From Azolla caroliniana (Eukaryota > Polypodiophyta), in assembly GCA_043228905.1 (NCBI GenBank), contig JBHGNT010000015.1, positions 10,106,001-10,170,000 on the forward strand: a stretch of DNA of 64,000 nt, read 5' to 3'. Below are positions 33,551 to 44,782 of this stretch, piece after piece. Position numbers and translations under genes: made by a program. The stretch's first letter is position 1. The number at the start of each line of letters is the position of its first letter. The notes below the pieces were generated by a model, which was given only the letters and a program-made list of their open reading frames with translations, did no database searches and was not told the origin of the DNA.

Positions 33551-36500
33551 CTCCCCCTCAAGCTCAACTTGAGGCTCTTCGGGATCTTCACAACTCCGGT
33601 TCCTCCTGGCTTCACGCCTCGCTCGCGCTCCTCGACCTGTTCGACTCCGCGCGCTTCAACCCTTCCGGTCGGCTTGTCTGCTCATGTGGCCCTTATCAGC
33701 TCTTCTGCTGTTACGGTGTCGACACTTCTTTTGCTGCCTTTTCTTCCGCTTGGGCCTCGGTTGATTCAATGTGTCTGAATCAAACATCTGAACTGACTCG
33801 GCTACCTCCGATCGGTTTTCGCTCTCGTCCGAGTTGGCTGTCTCCAACTTGTCTTCAGTCTTCTCGCCCTCGATGGCGTCATCTCCCCCATGCGTGGTTG
33901 GCTTCGGCTCTCTCCTTCGGTTGCTCCCCTTCTGTCCACTTCCGGACTTTTCCGCGGGTCCGCCCTTGGCTTCTTCAGCCGATCCGAAGTCGAACTTGTC
34001 AACCGACTCGATGTTGCGGTCTCCGCTCCTTTCCTACTGCCTTGCTTGGTCGTTCGGGACTGTTCTCCCCCTCAAGTTCGGCACATCGAGGTGACGCAAC
34101 CCGAGCGCACCTGAGAATTGCCACAACTTGTCCAGACCAAGAGGCTTTGTGAAGATGTCGGCAGTCTGCCGATCCGTCGGCACGTACTAAAGTTCGACTT
34201 CACCGGAAAGGACACGCTCACGGACGAAATGGAAAACGGGGTTCTTCGCGAGCTGGATGCTGCTGAGGTTGTCGCAGTAGATCGTCGTCGGATCTTACAC
34301 CTCCACTTGCAGGTCCTTAAGTAGCCGCTTCAACCATATGGCTTCACATGTCGCGACAGCGGCTCCTCGGTACTCAGCTTCGGTGCTCGACAGTGCAACT
34401 GTCGGCTGCTTCTTACTGCTCCACACGATCGCGGCACTCTCGAGGTAGAACGCGTATCTGGACATGGATCGGCGATTGGCGGCGTTGCCAGCCCAATCAG
34501 CATCGGTGTAGCCGACTAACTGCGCGGCTGCACCGGTCCGATATAGCAGTCCTCGGTCCTTAGTGCCACTTACGTACCGCAGTACGCGTTGCGCACACTG
34601 AAGGTGCTCCTCGGTAGGTCGCGCCATGAACTTACGGATCACCCCAACCGGATAACTGAGGTCGGGTCGGGTGATGGTCAAGTATATGAGGCTTCCGACA
34701 ATTTGTCGGAACCTCGTCGGGTCGCATACCTCTCCCGTATCGGGACGAAGCTTGATGGTTCTATCCAGTGGAGTCGAGACGGACTTACAGTCGTCCATCC
34801 CGAGTTTGAAGATCATACCCAACACGTAATGACGTTGGCTGATCAATATGCGTTCGGGGGTACGGATCACTTCGATCCCGAGGAAGTAATGAAGGTCCCC
34901 CAGATCCTTCATGTCGAACGATGCCGCAAGCTGGAGCTTCACGCGGTCGATTTCGCCTAGGTCGGCGCCGGTGATGACCAAGTCATCGACATATACTAGA
35001 ATACTAACCGGTCCGAGTCGACCTTTCCGGATGAACAGGGAAGAGTCCGATTTTGACGTGACGAAGCCCATCCGACGGAGTTGTTGCGTGATCTTCACGT
35101 TCCAGGCACGCAGGGCTTGCTTCAGTTCGTAAAGGGACTTCTTCAGTCGGCATACTGCCGAGGAGTTTGTTCCGGAGGGAAATCCGGGGGGCTGTACCAT
35201 GTACACTTGTTCCTCATGGTCACCTTGCAGGAACGCATTCTTTACATCCATTTGATGTAGGTGCCACCCCTTGGCCACGGCTACTGCGAGCAAAACACGG
35301 ACGGTCGTTATTTTCGCGACCGGCGCAAATGTCTCATCTTAGTCGATGTCGTGCTTCTGTGTGTAGCCTTTTGCCACTAGCCGAGGCTTGTACCGGTTGA
35401 CCGAGCCATCGGTGTTGTACTTGACTTTGTACACCCACCTACACCCGATCGGTTTTACCCCTCTTGGTACGTCAACCAGGTCCCAGGTCTCGTTCTCCGC
35501 CAATGCGTGCATCTCTTCCTCCATCGCGGCACGCCAATTCGCGTCTTTAGCCGCTTCTGCGTAGCTCTCCGGCTCACGCACTTCTGCTACACGGGTCATG
35601 TACGCATAATGATGCGCCATGTAGTCGTTGTATACCAACCGCAAAACAAGATTCTTCTGGCGGGTAGATCGGCGTAATCTCGCAGTAGCCGATGTCGAGG
35701 CCTTCTCGATCGACGTGGACTTCACTTTTAAAGACCCGTCACCGGTTCCCTCAGAGTCGGACTCGCGTGGGTCTGACTCGTTCCTATCCATGCCGGAATC
35801 CGACACCTTCTTCTTCCCTTTCTCTTTGCGTGTAAGACGTCTCCTCGGCTTCCTGCACGGGGAATGCACGGCCGAGTCTCCACTACTTGCCGACTCTTTA
35901 TCGAACAGGTCGTACCGACTCAGCCGTCCAATCGGTCCACTTAACCGGAGTGAAATCGGACTCTCTTCGCGGGTCTCGATTTTGCGTTCATCCGGAGGCA
36001 TCTCGGACTCGCTGACCTCATCGTCAGAGCTCGGATTAGAGTCGGGTTTCGTAGTCGGGGTTCGTAGTCGGGGGCAGGTACCAGGACGCGGACTCGTCAA
36101 ACACAACATTGCGGCTAACACGCGCTTGTTTGGTGTGAGGGTTATAGCACTTATAACCCTTCTGCTCATCTGAGTAACCGACCAAGATGCATTTCTCGGC
36201 CTTTGTGTCCAGCTTCCTCCTTTTCTCCTTCGGTATATGCACATACGCAATGCTACCGAACACCCTCAAGTGTCGTAAGTTCGGCTTCGTTCCGAAGTAT
36301 AGCTTGTGTGCTAACACCTTGTCTTCGATCCGGTTCTGGATGTATACCGTGGTCCTTACCGCCTTGGCCCAGTAGAACTTGGGCAAGCTCTTCTCCTCCA
36401 GCATTGCCCGTGCCGCTTCCACAACTGACCGATTCTTTCTCTCGGCCACGCTGTTCTGCTCCGGCGTGTATCTACAACTGAATTCGCGGCGAATTCCCAT

Positions 36501-38345
36501 TTGTTGTAGGTAACCGTTGAATTGACCGGAAAAGTACTCTTTCCCACCATCCGACCGCAGACACTTGATCTTTCGTCCCGTTTCCGTTTCCACGAACCCT
36601 TTGAGGTCCTGGAAACAGTCGAAGACTTCGCTCTTCCTCTCAATGAGGTAGATCCACGTGTGCCGCATGTGGTCGTCGATGAAGGAGACGAAATATCGGC
36701 TCCCGCCAAGACTAACGTTTTGTGCCGGCCCGCATAAATCGGAGTGTATAAGGTCGAGCTTGTTCCGGCTCCGGTTTCGTTCGTTTGGGAAAGGAAGTCG
36801 GTGTTGCTTCCCGAGCTGGCGGGCTTCACAAATTTGTGCCTTTCGGCCACTAAATTTGGGCAATCCGAACACTACCTGTTTCGATTGCAGATCTTGAAGC
36901 CGTTGGTGGTTGACGTGGCCTATCCGCTTGTGCCACAAGTTGATGTCCGACTCGGTTTTTTGTCCCTTTGCGAACATTGTGGTGCCGCCATCAGTGGAGT
37001 CGAGGATGAACATCCTCCCGTCTCTGCGCCCTTGCGCAATCACACGGCCTTCTTCCTCAATGAAGCACCCGAGGTGTGTAAACTGAACCTCCATCCCTTG
37101 GTCGACGATCTATCCGACCGAGACCAAGTTTTTCGTGATTGTCGGGACCTGTAGCACGTTCATAAGTTTCCCTTTCTGCCCGACATGGCTAAGGGGAACT
37201 TCTCCGATATTCGCGATCGGATGCGGAGTGTCGTCTCCTATTGCGACTACTCCAGGTTGTATCAGTTTTTCAAGGTACGAGAACCACTCCTTATGGCTCG
37301 TCATGTGGTTTGACGCGCCGGAGTCTACGTACCACACCTCGTCCGATCTCGGGGTGCTCTGTTTCATCGAGTCTGCTTCGTGTCTCGTCACGAAGGCAGA
37401 ACCTTCTCCGGCTCTCCCGGAGTCTTCGGTGTAGTGCGATCACTGCCGATCTCCCTTGTCGGTATGTCTGGAGCCGTTTCCGGAACCGGTTCTCTCCGAA
37501 TTGGCGCGCTTCTTCCAGCACTCAGTTTCCCTGTGGCCTTTCTTGCCACAGTACCAGCACTCCGCGATGGCCTTCCCTTGCCGGTTCTCATTGCTTCGAC
37601 TCTCCCTGTTTCCGGAGGGTCCAGAGTTGATGTCGGCATCAGTTTGGTGCCTTCTTCCTTGATCTCGTCGGCCGCCTCCATTGCGCGCCGACTCGCCTCG
37701 TCCTCCACGTCTACGAGGCCTATCTCCCTCCGTGTACAACATTATGTTGTCAGTGTGCGTGCTTCTAGACGCACCCGCGTGGTTCTCCTCTACCAGGAGC
37801 ATTGACTGTAAGTCAAAAAAGGACGGCGTATTCTCTTGGGTACACACAGCCGTTCGGAACGCTCCGAACTTCGACGCCAAACCTCCGAGACAGATCTGGA
37901 CCATCTCGCTCTCCTCGATGTTCACCTCTATGGAGGCGAGGGAGTCGCAGATATCCTTGATCTTCGAGGTATAGGCCGCCACGGACAAGTCGCATTGTCG
38001 TAAGTTGCACAACTCCTGTCGGAGCTGAAGCTTCCTGGTTGTGGTGCTCGCGGCGAAAATCTTCTTCAGATTCTCCCACGCACCCTTCGGCGTCTTTGCA
38101 TCCCGAACATAGCTCAATAGTTGTTCGCCCACACATGACGCGAAGCAGTATAATACCCTGCTCGCCAATTGCTCGCATGACGGAAAGTCTCTGTGTGTCG
38201 ATACGGGTGCCGCGTCATTAGCTCCTTCGACATAACTCTAGTAGCCGTGTCCGAGCAGATACTGGTGCATCTTGTAGGACCAAGACGTGTAGTTGGTTTT
38301 GTCGAGCTTCTCTGTTGGAAGCGAGCTCTCCATGCCTCTATCCAT
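33551..38345 (-). pseudogene. COP-6 gag-pol with C-terminal extension
   Basis: Minus strand from ATG 38345. Gag (38345-37440) keeps an intact CCHC knuckle, CWYCGKKGHRETEC. Protease has WYVDSGASNHMT (37320). A stop near 37110 (VG then TAG) precedes integrase (37094-36036), with HSDLCGP, LRSDGGKEY and NSVAERKNRS giving the catalytic triad. Reverse transcriptase (36250-35339, then 35293 onward) holds LVYVDDLVITG, and RNase H follows (YTDADWAGNAANRR). An in-frame 33-bp deletion removes part of the KNPVFHAW region (near 34230), and a stop falls at 34292-34294. Past RNase H the frame continues, without the TGA codons seen in COP-4, through a basic extension (RPKRKKRQQKKCRH) and ends as ELEGEC-stop, the stop lying in the LTR. 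Confidence 0.9.
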
Positions 38346-38408
38346 CGTTCTTCTTCGTCAAGCTATGTCGGCTGCAGAGAGGTTCTCAACCCTCACGCTT
38401 TGATACCA

Positions 38409-38795
38409 TGTAGAAACTAGCGTGCGGAAGCAAGTATAAAGACTGAACAGAAGGAAGAACACTCAGGTTTAATGGAGAGCTTGAGTTTACACAGTATACG
38501 CGGGAGAGTGAGAGAGAGTGAAAGAGAGAAGACACCAAAAAAGAATGTGTGTATTTCTCTAAAGAGAAAAACAACAACGACCAAACATATGTGTTCAATG
38601 ACCACTTTGTACAAGTCTGTGGAGGATTGACCGAAGTACTGACAGTACTTCAATGCTCATTAAGAGCTCTTACACTAATTCCCAAATATATTCCTCACGG
38701 AATATCTTTCCTAACGGCCTAACCGATCGGTCCCAACCGATCCGGTCCTCGGCTTCTTCAGCCGATCCGGCCGATGTTGAGCTTGTCTCTCAACA
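38409..38795 (-). repeat. COP-6 5' LTR
   Basis: Begins TGTAGAAACTAGCG next to the primer site and ends TGTCTCTCAACA before the AAAGG duplication. It retains the 23 bp lost from the left LTR. Confidence 0.93.
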
Positions 38796-38800
38796 AAAGG

Positions 38801-38952
38801 GTTATAGCATCTATACCATTTTTCCTCTTCTGAATATCCAACAAGAACACATTTTTCAGCTTTTGGATCAAGCTTACTTTTTACTTCAACAGGTACATGA
38901 ACATAAGCAAGGCATCCAAACACTTTTAAGTGTTCTAAACTAGGCTTCCTGT
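38801..38952 (-). pseudogene. COP-5 integrase, C-terminal fragment
   Basis: A short native piece of COP-5 lies between COP-6 and GYP-4. Minus strand: KPSLEHLKVFGCLAYVHVP, KSKLDPKAEKCVLVGYSEEE, WYRCYNP. This is the conserved copia motif after the integrase core. It joins in frame to 49800 on the right (YGR) and to 33181 on the left (LTEKIVV). Confidence 0.92.
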
Positions 38953-39355
38953 TGTCATAAACACGATGGAATGTAGGGGGTTGAACCCATGACCTCTTGG
39001 TCTTATTGGGCAACCTTGCCAATTGAGCTACATTCCATCTATGCATTATTATATTGTATAAGTTTCAACTTATTACATTGTAAGTTAATCACTAGAAGTT
39101 TCCATGCATTCTCTAGATGTTTCCTAGCTTACATGCATACCACCACATTCTTGTATAAATACTTCGGTGCACCTTGATTACAATCAAGGTGAATAACACC
39201 ATTTACGGAAGCATAATTTAGTTCTCGCTCTTTTGTCTAACCCCTCTCTCTCTCTTGTTCACTTGTCTATGTTCCTCTCTTTATATATATCTATCTTTCT
39301 CTCTTTCTTAATACTGAGCTCGTCTACTTGTCCTTGCCCTCGTCTACGTCCGTGA
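38953..39355 (+). repeat. GYP-4 5' LTR (interrupted at its end by COP-7)
   Basis: Matches 49356-49795 apart from a missing 17-bp-arm palindrome and an extra 10-bp-arm palindrome (39171-39192). Contains the tRNA-like segment 38967-39037. Its last two bases lie at 44754-44755, on the other side of COP-7. Confidence 0.88.
38967..39037 (-). other. tRNA-like sequence in the GYP-4 left LTR
   Basis: Read on the minus strand, this 71-nt stretch begins TGGAATG and ends CATTCCA (a perfect 7-bp acceptor stem). It contains TAGCTCAATTGG (a match to the polymerase III A box, D-arm) and GGGTTCAACCC (B box, T-arm). The D and anticodon stems pair poorly and no clear anticodon loop is visible, so it is tRNA-derived rather than a working tRNA gene. 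Confidence 0.72.
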
Positions 39356-39913
39356 TGAAGAGAAATGCGCGGAATATCGCTCGGACACAACCGAGTAGTA
39401 AATCACTTCTATCGGAATCAAACACAGAAATGGGAAGTGGAGAGTACACAAGAAAAATTACACAGGATGTTTACGTGGAAAACCCTAATAGGGAAAAACC
39501 ACGAGAGTCCACAGACTCCGAACTATCACTATGAAGAGAAGGGGTACAATCAGAGACTCGGAGGCAACGACCTAGAGCTCTGTTTCTTCGCATAGTGGAG
39601 GTTACAACAGAGTATCACTCTGTATCTCTCTCTCTCTCTCTCACTCTCTCTCTATACAACAATTGCAGCAATATGACAACAACACAATCACACATACTAA
39701 ATTGATTGCCCTAAGTCATATTTATAGTTATATGAACTTAGGGCTATTTAAAAAATATAGCCTCAATGGGCTTATTCAAGACATATTTATAAATCTGTCC
39801 TTTGTTCCGGTTCTCACCAGGTCCACCGATCCGGTTTTCGGATCTCTTCCGGTTCTCACCGAGTCCTCATTATTCATCACCGGATCCCATCCGGAGGGAC
39901 TGATTTCACAACA
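39356..39913 (-). repeat. COP-7 3' LTR
   Basis: Begins TGAAGAGAAATGCG and ends TGATTTCACAACA. Includes TTTACGTGGAAAACCCTAA and a CT-rich microsatellite near 39628-39655, both also in the right LTR. Confidence 0.92.
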
Positions 39914-42800
39914 ATCTCCCCCTTCACTCCGGCATGGGATGTCTCACCAGCCCGATCCACTTTCGGCATGCGTCCAACTTGTTGGTTGTCATCACCTTGG
40001 TCAACATGTCTGACCCGTTCTCCTCCGTGTGGATCTTCTTAAGCACGAACTCTCGATCTTCAACTTGCTCCCGGATCTAGTGGTACCTGCATTGGATGTG
40101 CTTCGTTCTGGAATGATATGCCACGTTCTTTGCAAGGTGGATGGCATGTTGTCGCGTTGTTACGCGCGTGCGTGGAGAAAGGCGGGACGAAGGGGGTCTT
40201 GGACTAGGGAGCGACGGAGCGTAGGAAGTCGCACTTCACCGTTTCCGGGGCATCCCAACTCTAAACCTAACGGTATACCCATAAAGGCGCCCTCGATATT
40301 CACACTAAATGTACATGGGTGCGTATACACGCTGCACCCCGTCGATGTAGCCAATGTTTCCCGGTTTCCGCCTCTGGCCGAAATTCTTCACGACAACATT
40401 CACTGTCGTAGTAGAGCCGGTATTCCTCTTGTTGGGTCCCTAGCTCTCCGATGAAGTCCTTCATCCATAATATTTCCTTGCTGGCTTCCACAGCTGCCAT
40501 GTACTCCGCCTCTGGCGTTGACAACGCAGCCGTCTTCTGCAGCCTCGACTGCCACGAAACAACTCCCCCTGCATAGGTCATGACACATCCGGAAGTTGAC
40601 TGGCTGGTGTCCACATCAACCAGCATATCCGAATTGGTAAATCCTTACATGAGGGGTTTACAGGAGCCGAATCGGAGGCACACACGCGACGTGCCCTTCA
40701 GGTACCAGAGTATCCATTTTACCGCATTCCAGTGCTCTTTTCTGAGCTTGGTCATGAACCAACTCACCACTCCGACTACGTATCCAATATCCGGTCGAGT
40801 ACACACCATTGCGTACATCAAGCTCCCGACCGCAGAGGCATATGGAATCTTCATCATATCCGCCTTCTTTGCCTTTGTCTTCGGGCTTTGCTTACCTAAT
40901 AGTCTGCAATTTGTCAAGAGCGTCGATCCGACCGGTTTTGCTTCTAACATGTTAAACCGTTGAAGCACCTTTGTCATGTACCTTTCCTATAACAACCACA
41001 ATTGCTTCTTCGACCGGTCCCGGATGTGCATCCCTAGTATCTATCTTGCCAGACCCAAGTATTTCATGGAGAAGGTTCGGTTAAGGGCCTTCTTCAGCAT
41101 CCGTATCTTGACTTGGTCTCGTCTGACGATCAACATGTCATCCACATACAAGAGCAATATCAGGAAATCTCCTCCATCAAATTTCTTCACAAACACATAG
41201 TGATCGGCTTGCGTCTTGTGGTACCCTTGATCGGTCATGAAGGATTCAAACTTCCGATACCATTGCCGAGGAGCTTGCTTTAGTCCGTATAAGCTCTTCT
41301 TCAGCCGGCACACCAAGTGCTCCTTCCCCTTCTTCACAAATCCTTCTGGTTGATGCAGGTAGATCTCTTCTTCGAGGTCTCCATGTAGGAATGCCGTCTT
41401 GACATCCAGTTGCTCTACCTCAAGGTCCATGCTTGCCGTTATGCTCAAGACTATCCCGATGGATGTCATCTTTACTACTAGGGCAAAGATCTCATCGAAG
41501 TCCACTCCTTTCGTTTGCTGGAAGCCCTTCACTACGATTCGGGCCTTATACCTTGGTGGATTTCCGACATCTCCCGGTTACAGCTTGTACACCCACTTGT
41601 TCCGGAGTGCCCTCTTTCCTTTCGGCAAGTCCACCAATTCGTATGTGTGGTTTTCATGCAGGGAATCCATCTCATCCTGCATGGCATTCAACCACTTGCG
41701 GCTGTGGGTGTCTCCCCTTGCTTCTTCAAAGCTTTCTGGCTCCCCCTCATCGGTTAGCAACACATGCTCTGCATCTAGAAATCTTCGGGGGGCTCTTCTC
41801 TCCTAGAGAGGATATCTCCATCCTTGGTTTCTGACTGACGGTTCCTCCATATGTTCTTCATCCAAATCCGATTCGGGATCTTGTCCAATTCCGATGTCTT
41901 CTTCTTCTTCTTCTTCGGTTGGTTCGGTTTCATGTCCGTATCCAGCTGGTTCGTCGAGTGTGATTTGGTTATCGACTAACATCTAGTTTTCAATGGATGA
42001 TCCGGAGTTTGTTACCTTCTTCTCTGACTCCCAGTTGGCAATGGTCCTGTCTTCCATGAACACTATGTCCCGACTGCGGAACACCTTTCTATCGACCAAA
42101 TCCCAAACCCGGTAACCGAACTCATCATTGCCGTATCCAAGGAATATGCATGGCCTGGACTTCGGATCCAGCTTTGCTCTCTTGTCCTTCGCCACATGCA
42201 CGTATGGAGACACCCGAACACCTTCTGATGTGGGTAAGACACATCCTTATTGGTCCATACTTTCTGTGGTGAGTCTCCGTCCAGGGGTACTGAGTGTGAT
42301 CTATTTATCACATAGGTTGCCGTCATCAGCACCTCAGCCCAAAACATATTGGGTAACTTGGCATGTGTGAGCATGCTCCGGACTCTCTCCATTATGGTCT
42401 GGGTCATCCTTTCGGCCGGCGTCTTCATCATAGTGAATTCGAGCCGGATTCCCTTCAACCGACCGTACTCCTCGAACTGCCCCCAGTATTCTCCTCCATT
42501 ATTTGCTTGAACTACTTTCAACTTCCGGCCGGTTTCTCTTTCCACTCTCGCGTGGAGTTCCTTGAAGATGGATAGCACTTGATCCTTCGTATTCAGCGAT
42601 GAGACCCACGACTTCCGAATGTGGTCATCTATGAATGTCACGAAGTACTGTGATCCGGCATGTGACTTCGTGTCCACTTGACACACATCTGTATACACCA
42701 GCTCCAATGGTGCATTCCATCTCATTGGTGGTCTTGACTGGAAGGAGGTTCGGTTTTGCTTGCTGGCAAGTCAATCGGTGGACTTCTCAAGTTGCACGTC
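39914..42800 (-). pseudogene. COP-7 integrase, reverse transcriptase and RNase H
   Basis: Minus strand. 42725-42063 is the integrase core: LVYTDVCQVDT (first Asp), then VVQANNGGEYW where SDNGGE is expected (second Asp lost), then TPAERMTQTIMERVR (Glu). 42213-41983 is AKLDPKSRPCIFLGYGNDEF and VFRSRDIVFMED. 41763-41578 and 41532-41041 are reverse transcriptase (DEIFALVVKMTSI, LLYVDDMLIV). 40977-40399 and 40146-39914 are RNase H (DVDTSQSTSGCVMTYAG, STPEAEYMAAVEASKEILW), split by a 252-bp insert within the DSECAIHLAKN motif. Stops and frameshifts occur throughout. Confidence 0.87.
40147..40398. mobile_element. 252-bp insert with TGTTGTCG/CGACAACA ends
   Basis: It interrupts the RNase H motif of COP-7. 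The insert begins TGTTGTCG and ends CGACAACA, perfect 8-bp inverted ends of LTR type (TG...CA). It is GC-richer than its surroundings and holds no coding sequence that I recognise. No clean target duplication is visible; the host motif seems to have lost about two bases. It could be a solo LTR, a TRIM-like element or a small MITE. Confidence 0.65.
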
Positions 42801-42992
42801 CTTCATTGGAATGAGATTGTCTCCGGCAAGTCTCTTCATCTCCTTCTCACTCATGTGCCACAGCTCAACGGCAGTGTCCGATGTAACGTTCACTTATTCC
42901 CGGAAAATCCGGGCATGCATAAGCTACAACGTGTTGATCTTCCAGGCTCTAGCCACAATCAGGCTTCCTTTGCTGAACTTCATGACTCTGTT

Positions 42993-43265
42993 TCAGATGC
43001 TACCTGTGTAGCCTTCATCATCTAGCCGACCGACTGATATCAGGTTCAGTCTAACCTCCGGAATGTGTCGGACATCCTTCAACAACAACTTGCATCCAGT
43101 TGATATTGTCAATGACACATCTCCTATGCCAACAATTCTGCATGTACCTTCATTCCCCATACAGACAGAACCGTGATCACTGGCTTTGTAGGATGAAAAG
43201 AATTTCCGATCCAGTGTCAAGTGGAACGACGCTCCAGAATCGACAACCCACGTTGTTTCATCGCC
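42993..43265 (-). pseudogene. COP-7 protease
   Basis: Minus strand: TTWVVDSGASFHLTLDRKFF (active site DSG at about 43240-43225), GTCRIVGIGDVSLTIS, LLLKDVRHIPEVRLNLISVG. This is the canonical copia protease and linker between gag and integrase. The local frame is open to 42993. Confidence 0.88.
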
Positions 43266-43283
43266 GACAAGGTCTAACTCATT

Positions 43284-44170
43284 CTATTCATTGATGAGCA
43301 TCAATTCCTCTTCACTTGTCGCAATCATCGACATTCCTTTCCGATCCGGGCCTCTTCGGTCAAAGTCGTTTCTGTCCGAACTTTTCTTCGAATCAGTGAT
43401 GCCGGTTTCCTTCTTTCTGGAAATGCTGACATTTCTTCTCGAAGTGCCCCGACTTCCCACAGTAGAAGCAAGTAGGCCTCCCCCTTGACTTCGACCTTGT
43501 CCCCGATTTGTCCCGGTTTTGGGGACTCCGATACCGGCCTCTTCCCCGATTGTGGTCATCTTCTATGACCAAGGAATTCGGATCGGTTTCGGACTCCCGG
43601 TCCTTCTGGCGAGCTTCTTCATCTAGCAAGCTTGATTTTACCCTTGCTAGGGACAACTACTTTCCTTCCAGCTTGGCGTTGCCCAACGTGACAACTAACA
43701 TCTCCCAGCTATCCGGGAGGGAACCGAGCAGGAGTAATGTGAGTACCTCATCGGCAAGAGGTACTTCCAATGAGGTTGCTTGATGGATCAGTCCTTGGAA
43801 GGAATTCATGTACTCCACCGTATTGGAGCCATCTTGGTACCGGAGCCTCACTGGCTTCCGGAATACTGAAACCCGATTAACGGCATTTTTGTTTTGGAAC
43901 ATAATGTCGATCTTCTCCCAAATTTCATGAGCCTTGCTCTCTTCGTTGAAGTTATTGTACAGGCTCATGTCGATGAGGCACCGGATGTATGTCATCGTCT
44001 TCATGTGCATCACCTCCCACGCTATGGCATCGAGATTGTCCGGTCTCTTGTCCCCGAACTAAACTGGCAACCAAAGATCTTTGACCACTAGCATATCCCT
44101 CATCTTCGACTTCCACACTGAGTAGTTGGAGCCGGTGAGCTTGAACATGCCACCGAACGATTCTTCCATT
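43284..44170 (-). pseudogene. COP-7 gag
   Basis: Minus strand from about 44170 (start MEESFGGMFKLTGSNYS, the DUF4219-like N-terminus). A premature TAG falls near 44060. The gag core at 44013-43657 has YIRCLIDMSLYNNF, FQNKNAVNRVSVFRKPVRLR, VEYMNSFQGLIHQ and LTLLLLGSLPDSW. A stop at 43657 precedes the knuckle CFYCGKSGHFEKKC (about 43470-43425) in a Gly/Arg/Ser-rich stretch. The two stops separate three otherwise continuous parts of one frame. Confidence 0.86.
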
Positions 44171-44198
44171 TCCTATGTTGTTCACTCTGATACCAGTT

Positions 44199-44748
44199 TG
44201 AACAGAAATCCGTGGAATATCACTCGGCCACAACCGAGTAGTAAATCACTTCTATAGGAATCAAACACAGAAATGGGAAGTGGTGTGTACACAAGAAAAT
44301 TTACACGGGATGTTTACATGGAAAACCCTAATAGGGAAAAACCACAAGAGCCCACAGACTCCGAACTATCACTATGAAGAGAAGGGGTACAATCAGAGAC
44401 TCGGAGGCAACGACTTCGAGCTCTGTTTCTTCGCATAGTGGCGGTCACAACAGAGTATCACTCTGTATCTCTCTCTCTCTCTCTCTCACTCACTCACTCT
44501 TTGTACAACAATTGCAGCAATATGACAACAACACAATCACACATACTAAAGTGATTGCCCTAAGTCATATTTATTGTTATATGAACTTAGGGCTATTTAC
44601 AAAATATAGCCTCAATGGGCTTATTCAAGACATATTTACAAATCTGTCCTCAGTTCCAATTCTCACCGATTTCCGGATCTCTTCCGGTTCTCACCGGGTC
44701 CTCTTTATTCATCACCGGATCCCATCCGGAGGGACTGATTTCCCAACA
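44199..44748 (-). repeat. COP-7 5' LTR
   Basis: Begins TGAACAGAAATCC and ends TGATTTCCCAACA, followed by CATGA. Collinear with 39356-39913. Confidence 0.92.
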
Positions 44749-44782
44749 CATGATAGTTTCTTCACCTTCCCTTCTTGTTACC

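Larger units (their letters stand above)
33187..38795 (-). mobile_element. COP-6, full-length copia element, same family as COP-4
   Basis: LTRs 33187-33550 (364 bp) and 38409-38795 (387 bp) are flanked by a perfect AAAGG duplication (33182-33186 and 38796-38800). The length difference is mainly a 23-bp deletion between short repeats (CCGATCCGG) in the left LTR. The primer site (TGGTATCAAAGC, one mismatch to the tRNA-iMet site) lies at 38397-38408. It is inserted in COP-5 just after its integrase. Confidence 0.95.
39356..44748 (-). mobile_element. COP-7, full-length copia element
   Basis: LTRs lie at 39356-39913 (558 bp) and 44199-44748 (550 bp). Flanking CGTGA (39351-39355) and CATGA (44749-44753) is a duplication with one transition. 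The primer site TGGTATCAGAGTG lies at 44183-44195 in minus sense, separated from the LTR by three bases. The polypurine tract (complement of ATCTCCCCCTTCACTCC) follows the left LTR. It is inserted two bases before the end of the GYP-4 5' LTR. Confidence 0.93.

Noticed and set aside
38967-39037. A functional tRNA gene
   Set aside because: The acceptor stem and A/B boxes are present, but the D and anticodon stems pair poorly, no convincing anticodon loop exists and no T-run terminator follows. Kept as tRNA-like only.
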